Positions 37,284 through 46,021 of a DNA stretch of 64,000 nucleotides are shown here, one piece after another (position 1 is the first letter of the stretch; every line of letters begins with the position of its first letter). The notes under the pieces were generated by a model that made no database searches, was not told the origin of the DNA, and worked only from the letters and a program-made list of their open reading frames with translations. Origin of the DNA: Ruegeria conchae (lineage in GTDB: Bacteria; Pseudomonadota; Alphaproteobacteria; Rhodobacterales; Rhodobacteraceae); assembly GCF_000192475.1 (NCBI RefSeq), contig NZ_AEYW01000007.1, positions 203,142 to 267,141 on the forward strand. Reading direction: 5' to 3'. The translations under genes were made by a program, and so were the position numbers.

Positions 37284-37869
37284 GATCACGGATGTCCGCC
37301 CCTTGACCGGAGCGGCACTTGAGGTTGCGCTGGACGATGTGGCGCGCCTGCGGATCGAGGTGTTCCGGGTCTGGCCATATCTCTATGATGGCGATTTGGC
37401 CTATGAACGGGAATACCTGCGATCCTATCGGGACAGTGACAGGGCTATCGTTGTCGGTGCCTTTGATAGCGACAGGTTGGTCGGCGCCTCGACAGGGGCC
37501 CCCCTGACCGATCATGCAGACGACTTCGCCGCAGCCTTTGCAGAGACGGATCTGGACCTTTCAAACATCTTCTACTGCGCAGAGTCCGTGTTGTTGCCGC
37601 GCTACCGAGGACAAGGTGTAGGGCATAAGTTCTTTGACCTGCGCAAGCAACATGCGCGTGCGTTGGGCTTCACCAAATGCACCTTCTGCAGCGTCCAGCG
37701 CCCCGACAACCATCCGATGCGACCCACCGATTACCGTCCGCTTGATACCTTCTGGCGCGCGCGGGGATACACGCCGTTACCGGGGTTGGTAGCGCAGTTC
37801 TCGTGGAAGGATGTGGGCGAGGAGTTTGAAAACCAAAAACCACTGCAGTTTTGGATTCGTGATCTATAA
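37276..37869 (+). CDS. GNAT-family N-acetyltransferase
   Basis: A 197-residue GNAT protein whose ATG overlaps the stop region of the NTF2-like gene. The acetyl-CoA site is PRYRGQGVGHKFFDLRKQHA. Aromatic residues near the start (RVWPYLYDGDLAYEREYLRS) occur in a subgroup common in Proteobacteria. Substrate unknown. Likely last gene of the UPF0262-phosphatase-NTF2 operon. Confidence 0.87.
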   Translation: MAEITDVRPLTGAALEVALDDVARLRIEVFRVWPYLYDGDLAYEREYLRSYRDSDRAIVVGAFDSDRLVGASTGAPLTDHADDFAAAFAETDLDLSNIFYCAESVLLPRYRGQGVGHKFFDLRKQHARALGFTKCTFCSVQRPDNHPMRPTDYRPLDTFWRARGYTPLPGLVAQFSWKDVGEEFENQKPLQFWIRDL

Positions 37870-37928
37870 AATGCTTGAGGGCAAGCTGCCCACTTGCCCC
37901 GATTATAGCCACCCAATACCATCGTGGC

Positions 37929-38606
37929 ATGTGTGGTAAGTTTGCAGCCGGTCACCTGACGCAGCGCGAGATGTTGGCGATACTCGAGAATTTTCTCTAC
38001 GGAAAAGTTTCGGCTCATTTGCCCGACCAGTTGCCAACAGGCGGTTATAATGTTTCCCCGACCAATCAGATCGGCATGATCCGGTGGGCGAATGGCACCG
38101 CAGAACTGACAACCGCACGCTGGCAGTTGAAGGACCCGCGTAGCGCGAAGCCCGTCATAAACTCGAAGATTGAAAATGTAGGTTTCTGGCAAGATTACTG
38201 GGACAACGGCCGCTGCTTGATCCCGGCGTTGGGGTACTATGAGTGGCCAAAAGACCGGGGCCATGATTGCCCGGTCTTTATTACGGTCAAGCGCAACGCA
38301 CCTACCATGTTCTTCGCCGGTTTTGTTCGAACACAAGACGGAAGTCACAATTGTTCGATTCTAACCCGTCAGCCAAGCCCGCAGATTGCCCATATTCACA
38401 GTCGTATGCCGGTCATCCTGACGCCTGATGAGATTGAAAGCTGGTTGTCAGGGGTAACGACACCTCAGGACGCTCAGAAATCGCTTGGAGCAGGTTACGA
38501 GGGCCGCTTCGAGTTTCACGCTGTAAGACCGATTAAGCGCGATAGCGAAGGCGAAGAAATGATCGAGCCATATTCCCCGCCGGTTCAGACGGCGTTTGAT
38601 TTTTGA
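37929..38606 (+). CDS. SOS-response-associated peptidase (YedK/HMCES, SRAP domain)
   Basis: A 225-residue SRAP protein that forms a protective thiazolidine cross-link to abasic sites in single-stranded DNA. Cys2 is directly after the initiator (MCGKF), Asn in VSPTNQ, Glu in YYEWPK and His in IHSRMPVIL complete the active site. The frame is open to 37875, but Cys2 must follow the start, so the ATG at 37929 is correct. No clear LexA box was found upstream. Confidence 0.94.
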   Translation: MCGKFAAGHLTQREMLAILENFLYGKVSAHLPDQLPTGGYNVSPTNQIGMIRWANGTAELTTARWQLKDPRSAKPVINSKIENVGFWQDYWDNGRCLIPALGYYEWPKDRGHDCPVFITVKRNAPTMFFAGFVRTQDGSHNCSILTRQPSPQIAHIHSRMPVILTPDEIESWLSGVTTPQDAQKSLGAGYEGRFEFHAVRPIKRDSEGEEMIEPYSPPVQTAFDF

Positions 38607-38915
38607 TTGAACCAAAGCGTAAGTGGCCGTCCGGTGAACCTGGCCGGTTATTATGGAGCGGAATGTACTGTGTGGTGCCACGGCATAGAGCCTTGCGATC
38701 CGACGAGTGCCTCGCTCGTGCCATCCATGATAAGCAAGCAAACGCGGCGCTGAATGCCCAGCCGAGCACAATCTCGGGCACCTCTACGCCGCCAAACCCG
38801 ATTTGGCGACGTTCTACAAGTGGATTGATCCTACAAACAGCATGTATCGGGGAATCGGAAAATGTCGCGAAACAAGCATTATTCGTGTACCAAGCCGAAC
38901 CGCTCCCGCATAACC
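38607..38915. other. Intergenic stretch, possible gene remnant
   Basis: No complete gene is supported. One plus-strand frame encodes a protein-like piece without a start (AEHNLGHLYAAKPDLATFYK...), just after an in-frame stop. It vaguely resembles the tail of TipAS-type domains. This could be a remnant, but evidence is thin. Confidence 0.3.
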
Positions 38916-39545
38916 TTACTTGAAGCTGCGGCTGTCCTTGATCTGGTCCCAAGCCCAGACGACCTCTTGCAACTGTTCTTCCTGCGACCGGTCACCACCG
39001 TTCATGTCGGGGTGTAGCACCTTGATCAGTTTCTTATAAGCCTTCCGGATTTCAGCCTTGGACCAGCTGTCCTGAGCTTCGAGAATCTCGATCGCGCGAC
39101 GTTCGGTGGGGGGTAGGCGGCGGCCGCCAGAGTTGGCACGGCCGGGGTTCTTGGTGGCGTTTTCGCCCAGAACCTGATGCGGGTCCTCGATGCCCAGGCG
39201 TGCCCATGCTCGTGCTTCGGGGTCACCCATAGGTTTGGTCTCACGCTCCCACACTTTGTCCTTCGAGCGCTGTGCGTTCAACTCGGCCTCGGTGGTGCCG
39301 TCGAAGAAATTCCATTTCTGGTTATATTCGCGCACGTGTTGCTGGCAGAACCAGAAAAAATCATCCAGAACATCAGGTGCCTTGGGCGCGCGGAACTTGC
39401 CGGCCTCTTCGCAACCCTCGTGATCGCAGATTCGCACCGAAGTTTCGGACGCACCCGACATGCCTCGGCGCCCGCGCGGCTTCTTTTTCTTAGCGCTGGA
39501 CACGGACATATCGAACCCGAAGGGATCTGACTTTACCATCTGCAC
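38916..39545 (-). CDS. J-domain (DnaJ-class) co-chaperone
   Basis: A 209-residue protein with its J-domain at the C-terminus (about 145-207), where the HPD motif appears as KVLHPDMNGGDRSQEEQ. The N-terminal half has Cys/His pairs (ICDHEGCEEAGKFRAPK, then FFWFCQQHVREYN), as in alphaproteobacterial DnaJ-like proteins with a zinc-binding-like front end. It would stimulate a DnaK-type Hsp70. The start may be 39539. It is divergent from the BolA gene. Confidence 0.9.
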   Translation of the reverse strand: MQMVKSDPFGFDMSVSSAKKKKPRGRRGMSGASETSVRICDHEGCEEAGKFRAPKAPDVLDDFFWFCQQHVREYNQKWNFFDGTTEAELNAQRSKDKVWERETKPMGDPEARAWARLGIEDPHQVLGENATKNPGRANSGGRRLPPTERRAIEILEAQDSWSKAEIRKAYKKLIKVLHPDMNGGDRSQEEQLQEVVWAWDQIKDSRSFK

Positions 39546-39615
39546 AACCTCACGAAGGCATCTTTTCGACTCGGAGGCAGCAGTTTAATCTAAGCAGCCG
39601 AAAGTAGAAGAGGGG

Positions 39616-39636
39616 AACGGCAATTTATTTGCCGTT
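39616..39636 (+). promoter_or_regulatory. Perfect hairpin in the 5' leader of the BolA gene
   Basis: AACGGCAA (39616-39623) pairs fully with TTGCCGTT (39629-39636) around a 5-base loop, 10 bases before the BolA ATG. No normal ribosome-binding site is seen between the hairpin and the start, so translation control is possible. Confidence 0.35.
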
Positions 39637-39646
39637 GAGCAAAAAA

Positions 39647-39901
39647 ATGAGCGTGACCGACGAAATCCGTAACCGATTGCAGGCAGCATTTGATCCGACT
39701 GAGCTTGATGTAGTCGATGATAGCGAAAGCCATCGCGGTCATGCAGGTTATCAAGAGGGTGGAGAGAGCCATTTCAACGTTCGCATCCGGTCTGAAGCCT
39801 TCACTGGCCAATCTCGTGTCGCCCGCCATCGCGCGGTTCATAAAGCGTTGGGGGACATCGTGCCGCGTATTCATGCGCTGGCGTTGGATATTGATGTATA
39901 G
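39647..39901 (+). CDS. BolA-family protein
   Basis: An 84-residue BolA protein (MSVTDEIRNRLQAAFDPTEL, ESHRGHAGYQEGGESHFNVR and RHRAVHKAL). BolA proteins work with monothiol glutaredoxins in iron sensing and Fe-S handling. A TTG at 39629 is in frame within the hairpin; the ATG at 39647 fits the family start. Divergent pairing with a J-domain gene is common in Rhodobacterales. Confidence 0.92.
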   Translation: MSVTDEIRNRLQAAFDPTELDVVDDSESHRGHAGYQEGGESHFNVRIRSEAFTGQSRVARHRAVHKALGDIVPRIHALALDIDV

Positions 39902-40153
39902 CGGTCAAAACCTCGGGCGTAGTTAAATTTGCGCGTGTCCGAATTTGATTGACCCGCCAGAATCGCCAACTGCAGAGCTAGAGTGATTGGGTTGGCTTGG
40001 CACACAGCCCACTTTCAGAGGCAAAATAGCTGATCTCGAATTTATTGCAGATTTAACCTCGATCAAAGAACTGCAATTCACCGCTCTTTAAATTCGCCAC
40101 GTCGATCTCTGGCCTGCCAGATCGATCGGAGTAATGGATTAAGAGGGCTCAAA

Positions 40154-41410
40154 ATGGCTGATGGGTGTGATTGTGACCGTAACGCTCTCATATATCAAAC
40201 CGTGGATGCGGCCTTAACCCTTGGCCTGTCGATCGCGCACCCGGTTGGTAACACTGCATCCTTACCGCTGCAGCAAGCGATCGGGCGTGTACTGGCCGAG
40301 GAGTGTTATAGTAAGGTCGACATGCCAGCCTTCGACAATTCGGCCATGGATGGATACGCCATTCGGACTGGTGATCTGGACGAAGGGCCTGAGTTTGAAT
40401 TGCCGATAGGCGGGCGAATGGCCGCCGGTGATAGCGGAGTGCACAACGCACCTGTGGGCAGCGCCTTGCGAATTTTTACCGGCGCTCCGGTTCCAACGGA
40501 GTTTGATGCCGTTCTTATGCAAGAGGACTGCAGCGTAATCGCTGACCGCATCCGATTTTCTCGTCGGCCCAAGCCCGGTCAACACATACGCCGCACGGGC
40601 GAGGATTTACAGGTCGGGACCCAGATTCTGTCCCGCGGATGTGAGATTACGGCGCGCGAAGCTGCCGTACTGGCGTCTTCTGGTCACGGGCGCGTCAAGG
40701 TATATCGCAAACTGAGGGTGACAATTTTTTCGACTGGCAGTGAGTTGCGCGAGCCGGATGAAGTGCTGGGCCCCGGCCAGATTTACAACTCCAATCGGTA
40801 TATGCTGTTGGCTTTGTTGAACAAGCCGTGGATTGATTTAACGGATTGCGGCCAGATCGAAGATGACCCCAAACTTCTGAAGCGCGTGTTGGAGGAGGCT
40901 TGTGAAACGTCTGATCTAATCGTCACCACAGGTGGCGTTTCGGTGGGGGATGAAGATCATATGCCTCGCCTGTTCAAGGAAATTGGCGGTGAGACTGATG
41001 TGATGAAGGTGGCAATGAAGCCGGGCAAGCCAATCATGTTCGGGCGCCGTGGGGATGCGCTATATGTTGGGCTACCGGGCAATCCAGTATCTGCTTATGT
41101 CACATGGCAGATCATCGGGTCGCACATAATGGCGCGGAAGGCGGGATTGAGCCACACTCAGCCGGTAAGCGAGCAAGCTGTTCTGGCAGAGCCATTGCAA
41201 CGCCAAGCAGGTAGGCAGGAATATCGGCCGGTGCGGATTGAAGGCACATCACCAGAGGGGACTCCGCAGTTGCGATGTCTGGCGGCATCCTACAGCGGGC
41301 GGGTGGCATTGCTGGCGCAGTCCGACGGGTTGGCGGTAATCCCGGCAGAGATCGCGAACTTGCCTGAAGGGCACCGGGTTGAGTTTTTGAGATTTAACCG
41401 ACTGTTTTGA
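40154..41410 (+). CDS. moeA: Molybdopterin molybdenumtransferase MoeA
   Basis: A 418-residue protein that inserts molybdate into adenylated molybdopterin. Family motifs are DMPAFDNSAMDGYAIR, AGDSGVHNAPVGSALRIFTG, TTGGVSVGDEDHM and GLPGNPVSAYVTW. The N-terminus has an unusual Cys pair (DGCDCDRN). No other moa or moe genes are adjacent, so it may be a second copy serving molybdenum hydroxylases such as the one at 11381-14975. Its 3' end overlaps the convergent GNAT gene by 17 bp. Confidence 0.93.
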   Translation: MADGCDCDRNALIYQTVDAALTLGLSIAHPVGNTASLPLQQAIGRVLAEECYSKVDMPAFDNSAMDGYAIRTGDLDEGPEFELPIGGRMAAGDSGVHNAPVGSALRIFTGAPVPTEFDAVLMQEDCSVIADRIRFSRRPKPGQHIRRTGEDLQVGTQILSRGCEITAREAAVLASSGHGRVKVYRKLRVTIFSTGSELREPDEVLGPGQIYNSNRYMLLALLNKPWIDLTDCGQIEDDPKLLKRVLEEACETSDLIVTTGGVSVGDEDHMPRLFKEIGGETDVMKVAMKPGKPIMFGRRGDALYVGLPGNPVSAYVTWQIIGSHIMARKAGLSHTQPVSEQAVLAEPLQRQAGRQEYRPVRIEGTSPEGTPQLRCLAASYSGRVALLAQSDGLAVIPAEIANLPEGHRVEFLRFNRLF

Positions 41411-41939
41411 CGACCGGTAATAAGCTCAGGTCCTTAAACATATAGGTTGTGGGTTCCAGTCGATTTTCGAACGGGTTGCGGCAATAGTTCGGAATTTCGC
41501 CAGAGATTTGAAAACCCAGCGACTGGTACAATACCCGTGAAGGATCGGAGCTACGGGTATCCAGAACCAGTAAGGATTTTTCCAGTTCAACCGCCCGTGC
41601 TTCCAAAGCGGTCATCAGGGCGCGTCCCAGCCCACGGCGGCGCGCATCGGGGTGGACCAGCAGTTTGGCAACATCTGCACGATGGGGCTGGTTTGGCATT
41701 GTGGCTTGAATCAATTGCACTGTACCTTGAATGCGTCCATCACCATAGGCAACGAACAGATCGAGCGTGCCTTGGCGCAGGCCGGGGCGCACCCGATCCC
41801 GCCAATAAGTAAGGGCGGCTTCGTGTGAAAATGGCAGGATGAAACCTATGCTGGAACCGGTATGCACGCACCGATGAAGGATATCCGACAAATCCTCCAG
41901 TGCGGCATCGAAAAAGGCCTCGGGCAAGCGCGAGATCAT
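41394..41939 (-). CDS. GNAT-family N-acetyltransferase
   Basis: A 181-residue GNAT protein (HPDARRRGLGRALMTALEARA acetyl-CoA loop, then LYQSLGFQISGEIPNYC). It overlaps the end of moeA on the other strand. The ATG at 41939 overlaps the stop of the XRE-cupin gene upstream (ATGA), so the regulator and acetyltransferase form a small operon. Substrate unknown. Confidence 0.9.
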   Translation of the reverse strand: MISRLPEAFFDAALEDLSDILHRCVHTGSSIGFILPFSHEAALTYWRDRVRPGLRQGTLDLFVAYGDGRIQGTVQLIQATMPNQPHRADVAKLLVHPDARRRGLGRALMTALEARAVELEKSLLVLDTRSSDPSRVLYQSLGFQISGEIPNYCRNPFENRLEPTTYMFKDLSLLPVVKTVG

Positions 41940-42490
41940 ATTAGCACCAGCAGATAACGCGCGCCTCGTTTCGCCCCGGTTTCAAACCGCGTGGGTCCGG
42001 ACAAGTGATAGCGCAGACAGTCGCCGCCGCTGAGTGCGTGGCGCACTCCGTCTACTGTCAGCGCCAATTCGCCGTCCAGAACAATCAGATGATGTTCCTG
42101 CCCCGGTTTGGGTGGTGTGTCGTAGTTTATGACGGTTTCGCGGGGCAGATGGCCCTCCATCACTTCACCGCTGAGTCCCGTCGCCGGAGGTGAGACCGAC
42201 CGGCGCGTAAAACCGCTTTCGGCGTCGTGCCATTCGGGTTGCTTTTCAAAAGGCACCTTAGGGTCGAAACTGTCCTCGACCATCATCAACAAGCGCGACA
42301 TCGGCAAGCTGTAAGCCGCACATAAACGTCCAAGGGTTTCGGCGGTTGGGCTAACATCACCATTTTCCATCCGCGAAAGGGTGGCTCGACTGATACCGCT
42401 TTGGTCAGCCAGTTGTTCAAGCGACCAGCCACGGCCCTGACGCAACTCGCTCAGACGTTTTGCAAGGCGGTTTGAGAGGTTGTCTAGCAT
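41936..42490 (-). CDS. XRE-family regulator with C-terminal cupin
   Basis: A 184-residue protein: an XRE helix-turn-helix at about 8-62 (LSELRQGRGWSLEQLADQSG, ISRATLSRMENGDVSPTAET) and a small cupin at about 105-180 (GQEHHLIVLDGELALTVDG). Such SutR/PuuR-like regulators often sense small amines or amino acids through the cupin. It likely controls itself and the coupled GNAT gene. Confidence 0.9.
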   Translation of the reverse strand: MLDNLSNRLAKRLSELRQGRGWSLEQLADQSGISRATLSRMENGDVSPTAETLGRLCAAYSLPMSRLLMMVEDSFDPKVPFEKQPEWHDAESGFTRRSVSPPATGLSGEVMEGHLPRETVINYDTPPKPGQEHHLIVLDGELALTVDGVRHALSGGDCLRYHLSGPTRFETGAKRGARYLLVLI

Positions 42491-42553
42491 AAATCAAATA
42501 TGGGAATCATTTTCATAATTGAGAATTATGCCAAAAATAATGTAGTGCGCAAC

Positions 42554-42578
42554 AAAAAAGGACGCGGAATATCCGCGC
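42554..42578 (-). terminator. Intrinsic terminator of the ferric-iron binding protein gene
   Basis: On the minus strand a GC-rich stem (CGCGGA/TCCGCG core with a 3-base loop, 42563-42577) is followed by a T6 run (A6 on the plus strand at 42554-42559), 28 bases after the gene's stop. Confidence 0.8.
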
Positions 42579-42605
42579 CCTTAACTGCTCGGGTTGCCAG
42601 ATAAC

Positions 42606-43622
42606 TTACTTCCAGCCAACCTCATTAAAGATTTTTTGGGCCTCGGGGATGTTCTTGGCGACTTCCGAAAGGTTCACCTCATCCGCTTTGAAATCACCCA
42701 ACGCTGCAACGTTGTCGGCCAGTGCTACACCTTCGACCGCGGGAAACTCATCGTTTCCGTTTGAGAAATATACCTGGGCCTGATCGCTCGCGAGATATTC
42801 GAGGAACTTGATGGCGTTCTCTTTGTTCGGCGCGTTCGCCGCGACACCGGCGCCCGACAGATTCATATGAGCGCCCTCGGCGTCTTGAGCCGGGAACTGC
42901 ACGCCGATCATATCGATATCTGCGCTCAGGCCTTTTACGTCTTTGCGCATGGCACGAGCAAAGTAGTAGGAGTTTGAAACAGCGATCTCACACTCGCCGG
43001 AAACGATACCGCGCAGCTGGTCGGTGTCACCGCCCTGTGGCTCGCGGGCCATATTGGCGACAACGCCTTCGGCCCATTTCTTGGCTTCTTCCGCACTGTG
43101 GTTGGTGATGATCGACGCCAAAAGTGTCTGGTTATATGTGTTGCTTGACGACCGTATACAGATCAGTCCTTCATACTCTGGCTTGGCCAGATCCAGATAG
43201 GTGGCCGGGGGATTGGCAACGTCGGCCTTGTCGTAAAAGATGATCCGTGCGCGCTGCGAGAATCCGTACCACTGATTGTCCTGATCCTGCAGATTGGCCG
43301 GGATGCGTTCTTCCAGCACTGCACTTTCGATGGGCTGCAGAATACCAGCATTCTTGGCGCGGGCCAGACGTGACGTGTCGACTGTTAGAAGGATATCGGC
43401 AGGTGAATTCGCACCTTCAGCTTCCATCCGCGCGATCAACTCATCTGCTTTGCCTTCAATGCGGTTGATGGTGATGCCGGTGGCGTCTTCGAAGTCAGAA
43501 TACAGGCGCTCATCAGTGTCATAGTGGCGCGAAGAATAAAGGTTCAGCTCACCTTCGGCTGCAGCCGAGGTGGAGATCAGAGCCGTCAAGACGACGGCGA
43601 TACATGTGGAGGATTTCAGCAT
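42606..43622 (-). CDS. Periplasmic Fe(3+)-binding protein (FbpA/FutA-type ABC substrate-binding protein)
   Basis: A 338-residue solute-binding protein with signal peptide (TCIAVVLTALISTSAAAEG). It starts with LNLYSSRHYDTDERLYSDFE and has the tyrosine pair SNSYYFARA that binds ferric iron, plus SQRARIIFYDKAD. The frame opens at 43637, but the ATG at 43622 has GGGA upstream and gives a proper signal peptide. No FbpB permease or FbpC ATPase gene is adjacent, so it relies on components encoded elsewhere. Confidence 0.9.
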   Translation of the reverse strand: MLKSSTCIAVVLTALISTSAAAEGELNLYSSRHYDTDERLYSDFEDATGITINRIEGKADELIARMEAEGANSPADILLTVDTSRLARAKNAGILQPIESAVLEERIPANLQDQDNQWYGFSQRARIIFYDKADVANPPATYLDLAKPEYEGLICIRSSSNTYNQTLLASIITNHSAEEAKKWAEGVVANMAREPQGGDTDQLRGIVSGECEIAVSNSYYFARAMRKDVKGLSADIDMIGVQFPAQDAEGAHMNLSGAGVAANAPNKENAIKFLEYLASDQAQVYFSNGNDEFPAVEGVALADNVAALGDFKADEVNLSEVAKNIPEAQKIFNEVGWK

Positions 43623-43997
43623 GATGTGTCCCAACATTACAATTCGGTGCGGGCGCTTACCCGACTGAAACAGTCAATTAGACGATTTGGCAGGAGATGC
43701 AAGTAATTCCGACAAAATTACTTGGTCAAATTGTCGCCGCGCTTGAAGGCTTAAACGATAAGGCATCGGATACTGCAGTTGAGTTGCCGGTGCAGTCATT
43801 ATTCGGAGTGAACCGCGTAAGCTCTGCGCGTCCCGTTTTATGTTAAATGTATGGGTGATCACGTGCCCTCTGGCCGCAAACGAGACCAATTCAAGTGACA
43901 TAGCCCTATGTGTTGGGGCTAAATCAAACTTGTAGAACCAACTAAGATCAACCGCTTTAGAGCGATGCTATCATGAACATTTTTTCTAATGCGGCGT
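43623..43997. other. Long leader/intergenic region between iron-binding protein and aminotransferase genes
   Basis: No gene is supported. It holds the promoter region of the iron-binding protein gene, including the inverted repeat annotated at 43700-43724, and the downstream region of the aminotransferase gene. Confidence 0.5.
43700..43724. promoter_or_regulatory. Perfect 9-bp inverted repeat upstream of the iron-binding protein gene
   Basis: CAAGTAATT (43700-43708) and AATTACTTG (43716-43724) form a perfect dyad with a 7-base spacer, 78-102 bp upstream of the start at 43622. It does not match the Fur, Irr or RirA consensus that I know. It could be an operator for another regulator or a weak hairpin. 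Confidence 0.4.
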
Positions 43998-45197
43998 CTA
44001 AGCATGCCTTGCTCTGATGCGTTCGCAGGTTAACAAATTGGCGTGGTCCACAATACGGCTGACCGCTGTGGAAAATTTGGCATCACTGATCGTCAGCGCG
44101 ACACGTACCCAATCGTTCAAGCCGTCGCCAAAGGCTGATCCGGGCATGACGGCCACGCCAGCTTGTAGCAGATCCCAGGCGTAGGCCTCTCCGTTTAAAC
44201 CGGTGGCTGAGACGTTGATAAGTGCAAACATCCCTGCCTCTGGCCGGTGTACTGTCAGCTTCGTTTCGGCGCGCAGTCGCTCGGCCAACAGGGTGGCGCG
44301 CGACGCAAATCGTTCAGCCATTTCAGGGGCCACTTCAGATCCGCTTCGGATCGCCAGTTCTGTCATGTCTGCAATAAAAGGCTGGTTCCCGAACAGCATG
44401 GTTTCGGAAAAAGGCAGCAAAGCCTCACAAAATGAGACGGGTCCGACACACCAACCGCTGCGGAACCCCGGGGCCGCATGTGATTTCGAGATCGAAGAAA
44501 CCGCGATAACGCGATCAGCCAGATTCGACATAGCTAATGGCGAAACAAATCTAGCGCCTTCATAGACGAGTTCTTCATAGACTTCGTCTGAGATAATCCA
44601 CAAATCATGTTTGATAGCCAATTGTCCAATCTCGGCAATGTCTGCCTCGGTCAGAATTGCACCTGTGGGGTTGTGTGGTGTGGTTAGTAAAATCGCGCGA
44701 CTGCGCGATGTTATCCGCGGCGCGATGTCCTGCGCCTGCATGCGAAATCCGCATTCAGGTCGAAGCGGAACGGGCACCACGTCAGCGAGAGACGCGCGAA
44801 TAACCCCTTCGTAAGTCGCATACATCGGGTCCCCGACAAGAACCTCGTCTCCGGTCTGAGCCACCCCGGCCATTACTGCAAACAATGCGGTTTGGGTTCC
44901 GGGGAAGCACAAAACATTCTCAGGTTCAAAAACTCGCCCTCGGTTGGCTGTGTAGCGTTCGGCAATCGCTGTAAGTAAACCAGGTTCACCGTGGCCATTG
45001 GAATACCCAGTGCGCGCAGCCCTTAGCGAAGATACGGTGGCTTCAATCAGTGTATCTGGAACAGGGACGTCTGGTTCGCCAATTGTCATCTCGACGATAT
45101 CCGCACCAGTTTTGATAAGCTCTCGTGCTTTCAGGTGTACACCCCATTTCGCCCCTCCCAGGTTGGCGAGCCGTTTAGTTACGTCAGTGGTTCTCAA
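43998..45197 (-). CDS. PLP-dependent aminotransferase, class I/II (aspartate-aminotransferase-like)
   Basis: A 399-residue fold-type I aminotransferase. Phosphate and ring contacts are TTPHNPTGA and ISDEVYEELVYEG. The Schiff-base Lys lies in SSISKSHAAPGFRSGW, and the carboxylate-binding Arg region follows near the C-terminus (NDWVRVALTIS). The start overlaps the TetR stop (ATGA), so the two are coupled. It resembles roseobacter transaminases of uncertain substrate. Its place at the end of a run of same-strand catabolic genes suggests amino-group transfer in that pathway. Confidence 0.9.
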   Translation of the reverse strand: MRTTDVTKRLANLGGAKWGVHLKARELIKTGADIVEMTIGEPDVPVPDTLIEATVSSLRAARTGYSNGHGEPGLLTAIAERYTANRGRVFEPENVLCFPGTQTALFAVMAGVAQTGDEVLVGDPMYATYEGVIRASLADVVPVPLRPECGFRMQAQDIAPRITSRSRAILLTTPHNPTGAILTEADIAEIGQLAIKHDLWIISDEVYEELVYEGARFVSPLAMSNLADRVIAVSSISKSHAAPGFRSGWCVGPVSFCEALLPFSETMLFGNQPFIADMTELAIRSGSEVAPEMAERFASRATLLAERLRAETKLTVHRPEAGMFALINVSATGLNGEAYAWDLLQAGVAVMPGSAFGDGLNDWVRVALTISDAKFSTAVSRIVDHANLLTCERIRARHA

Positions 45198-45856
45198 GGC
45201 TGCCTCATATCTTTGGTTAACGGAATTCTGATGATCGCACTGATCGCTGTCAGCCCAATCTGCGCTAGTTGCCCATCAGAGAAAGCGTCCGGGATGGCGC
45301 CACCTTCAAGCCAAAGCCCATCAAGTACCGCGTTGCAGGCGATCGCTAGTTGAGTTGCCTCGGATGCTTTGACCGTGTGTCCGGATTCGTTCAATGCCGC
45401 GACGATCAGTTTCTCAAGTTTGTCGCGAAAATAGGTATAGGTCTGTTGGTGGATACACTGCATTTTGGGGTCATGGAGCACCCGGTTCAGAAAACCGGCC
45501 CATAACGCTATGGCAGCTGGATCAACTACCGGAGGCTGTAGCGACGCAGTCACAAAATTGGTTAGCTGAGACACCGCGGTTCCATCACCTGCCGCGGCTG
45601 TTGTTTGATTGGTCAGAGCGTTCATGTGATGTTCATAAGCGGCCTGAATCAGCTCTTCTTTCGATAAGAAATAATGCCGGATCAATCCCTGCGTAACGTT
45701 TGCGCGAGCGGTAATTTCGCGGACAGTTGCGCCGTGTAAACCTATCTCCGCAATCAGGTCCAACGTCGCCTGAATCAGGGCTTCACGTCGAGATTCGGCG
45801 GATTGACGCGTGAATTTCCGACCTTGGGTTATCATTTCCAATCCATGAAATGCCAT
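45194..45856 (-). CDS. TetR-family regulator (BetI-like)
   Basis: A 220-residue TetR protein. The helix-turn-helix is ATVREITARANVTQGLIRHY with FLSKEELIQAAYEHHM after it, and the C-terminal domain resembles the BetI group. The ATG at 45856 may be replaced by one at 45835. It is coupled to the aminotransferase gene and follows the TRAP genes on the same strand after about 165 bp, so it may repress either set. Confidence 0.88.
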   Translation of the reverse strand: MAFHGLEMITQGRKFTRQSAESRREALIQATLDLIAEIGLHGATVREITARANVTQGLIRHYFLSKEELIQAAYEHHMNALTNQTTAAAGDGTAVSQLTNFVTASLQPPVVDPAAIALWAGFLNRVLHDPKMQCIHQQTYTYFRDKLEKLIVAALNESGHTVKASEATQLAIACNAVLDGLWLEGGAIPDAFSDGQLAQIGLTAISAIIRIPLTKDMRQP

Positions 45857-46021
45857 TGTTATGCAGTTGTATAATTATTAATACTATTGATTATCGCAAG
45901 GTGATTTTAACCAAGGATTGGATCAAGAATGGGCGGCTATTCTTGTAAAAATCGTTCTGCGGTACACGGGGTTGGAAACGATGATGAACCACCCAACAAA
46001 GACCTAACCGGGTAGAACGGG

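Noticed and set aside
38603..38923. A 106-residue plus-strand frame after the SRAP gene
   Set aside because: Low-complexity, no motif; a different frame there looks slightly more protein-like but lacks a start, so no gene is called.
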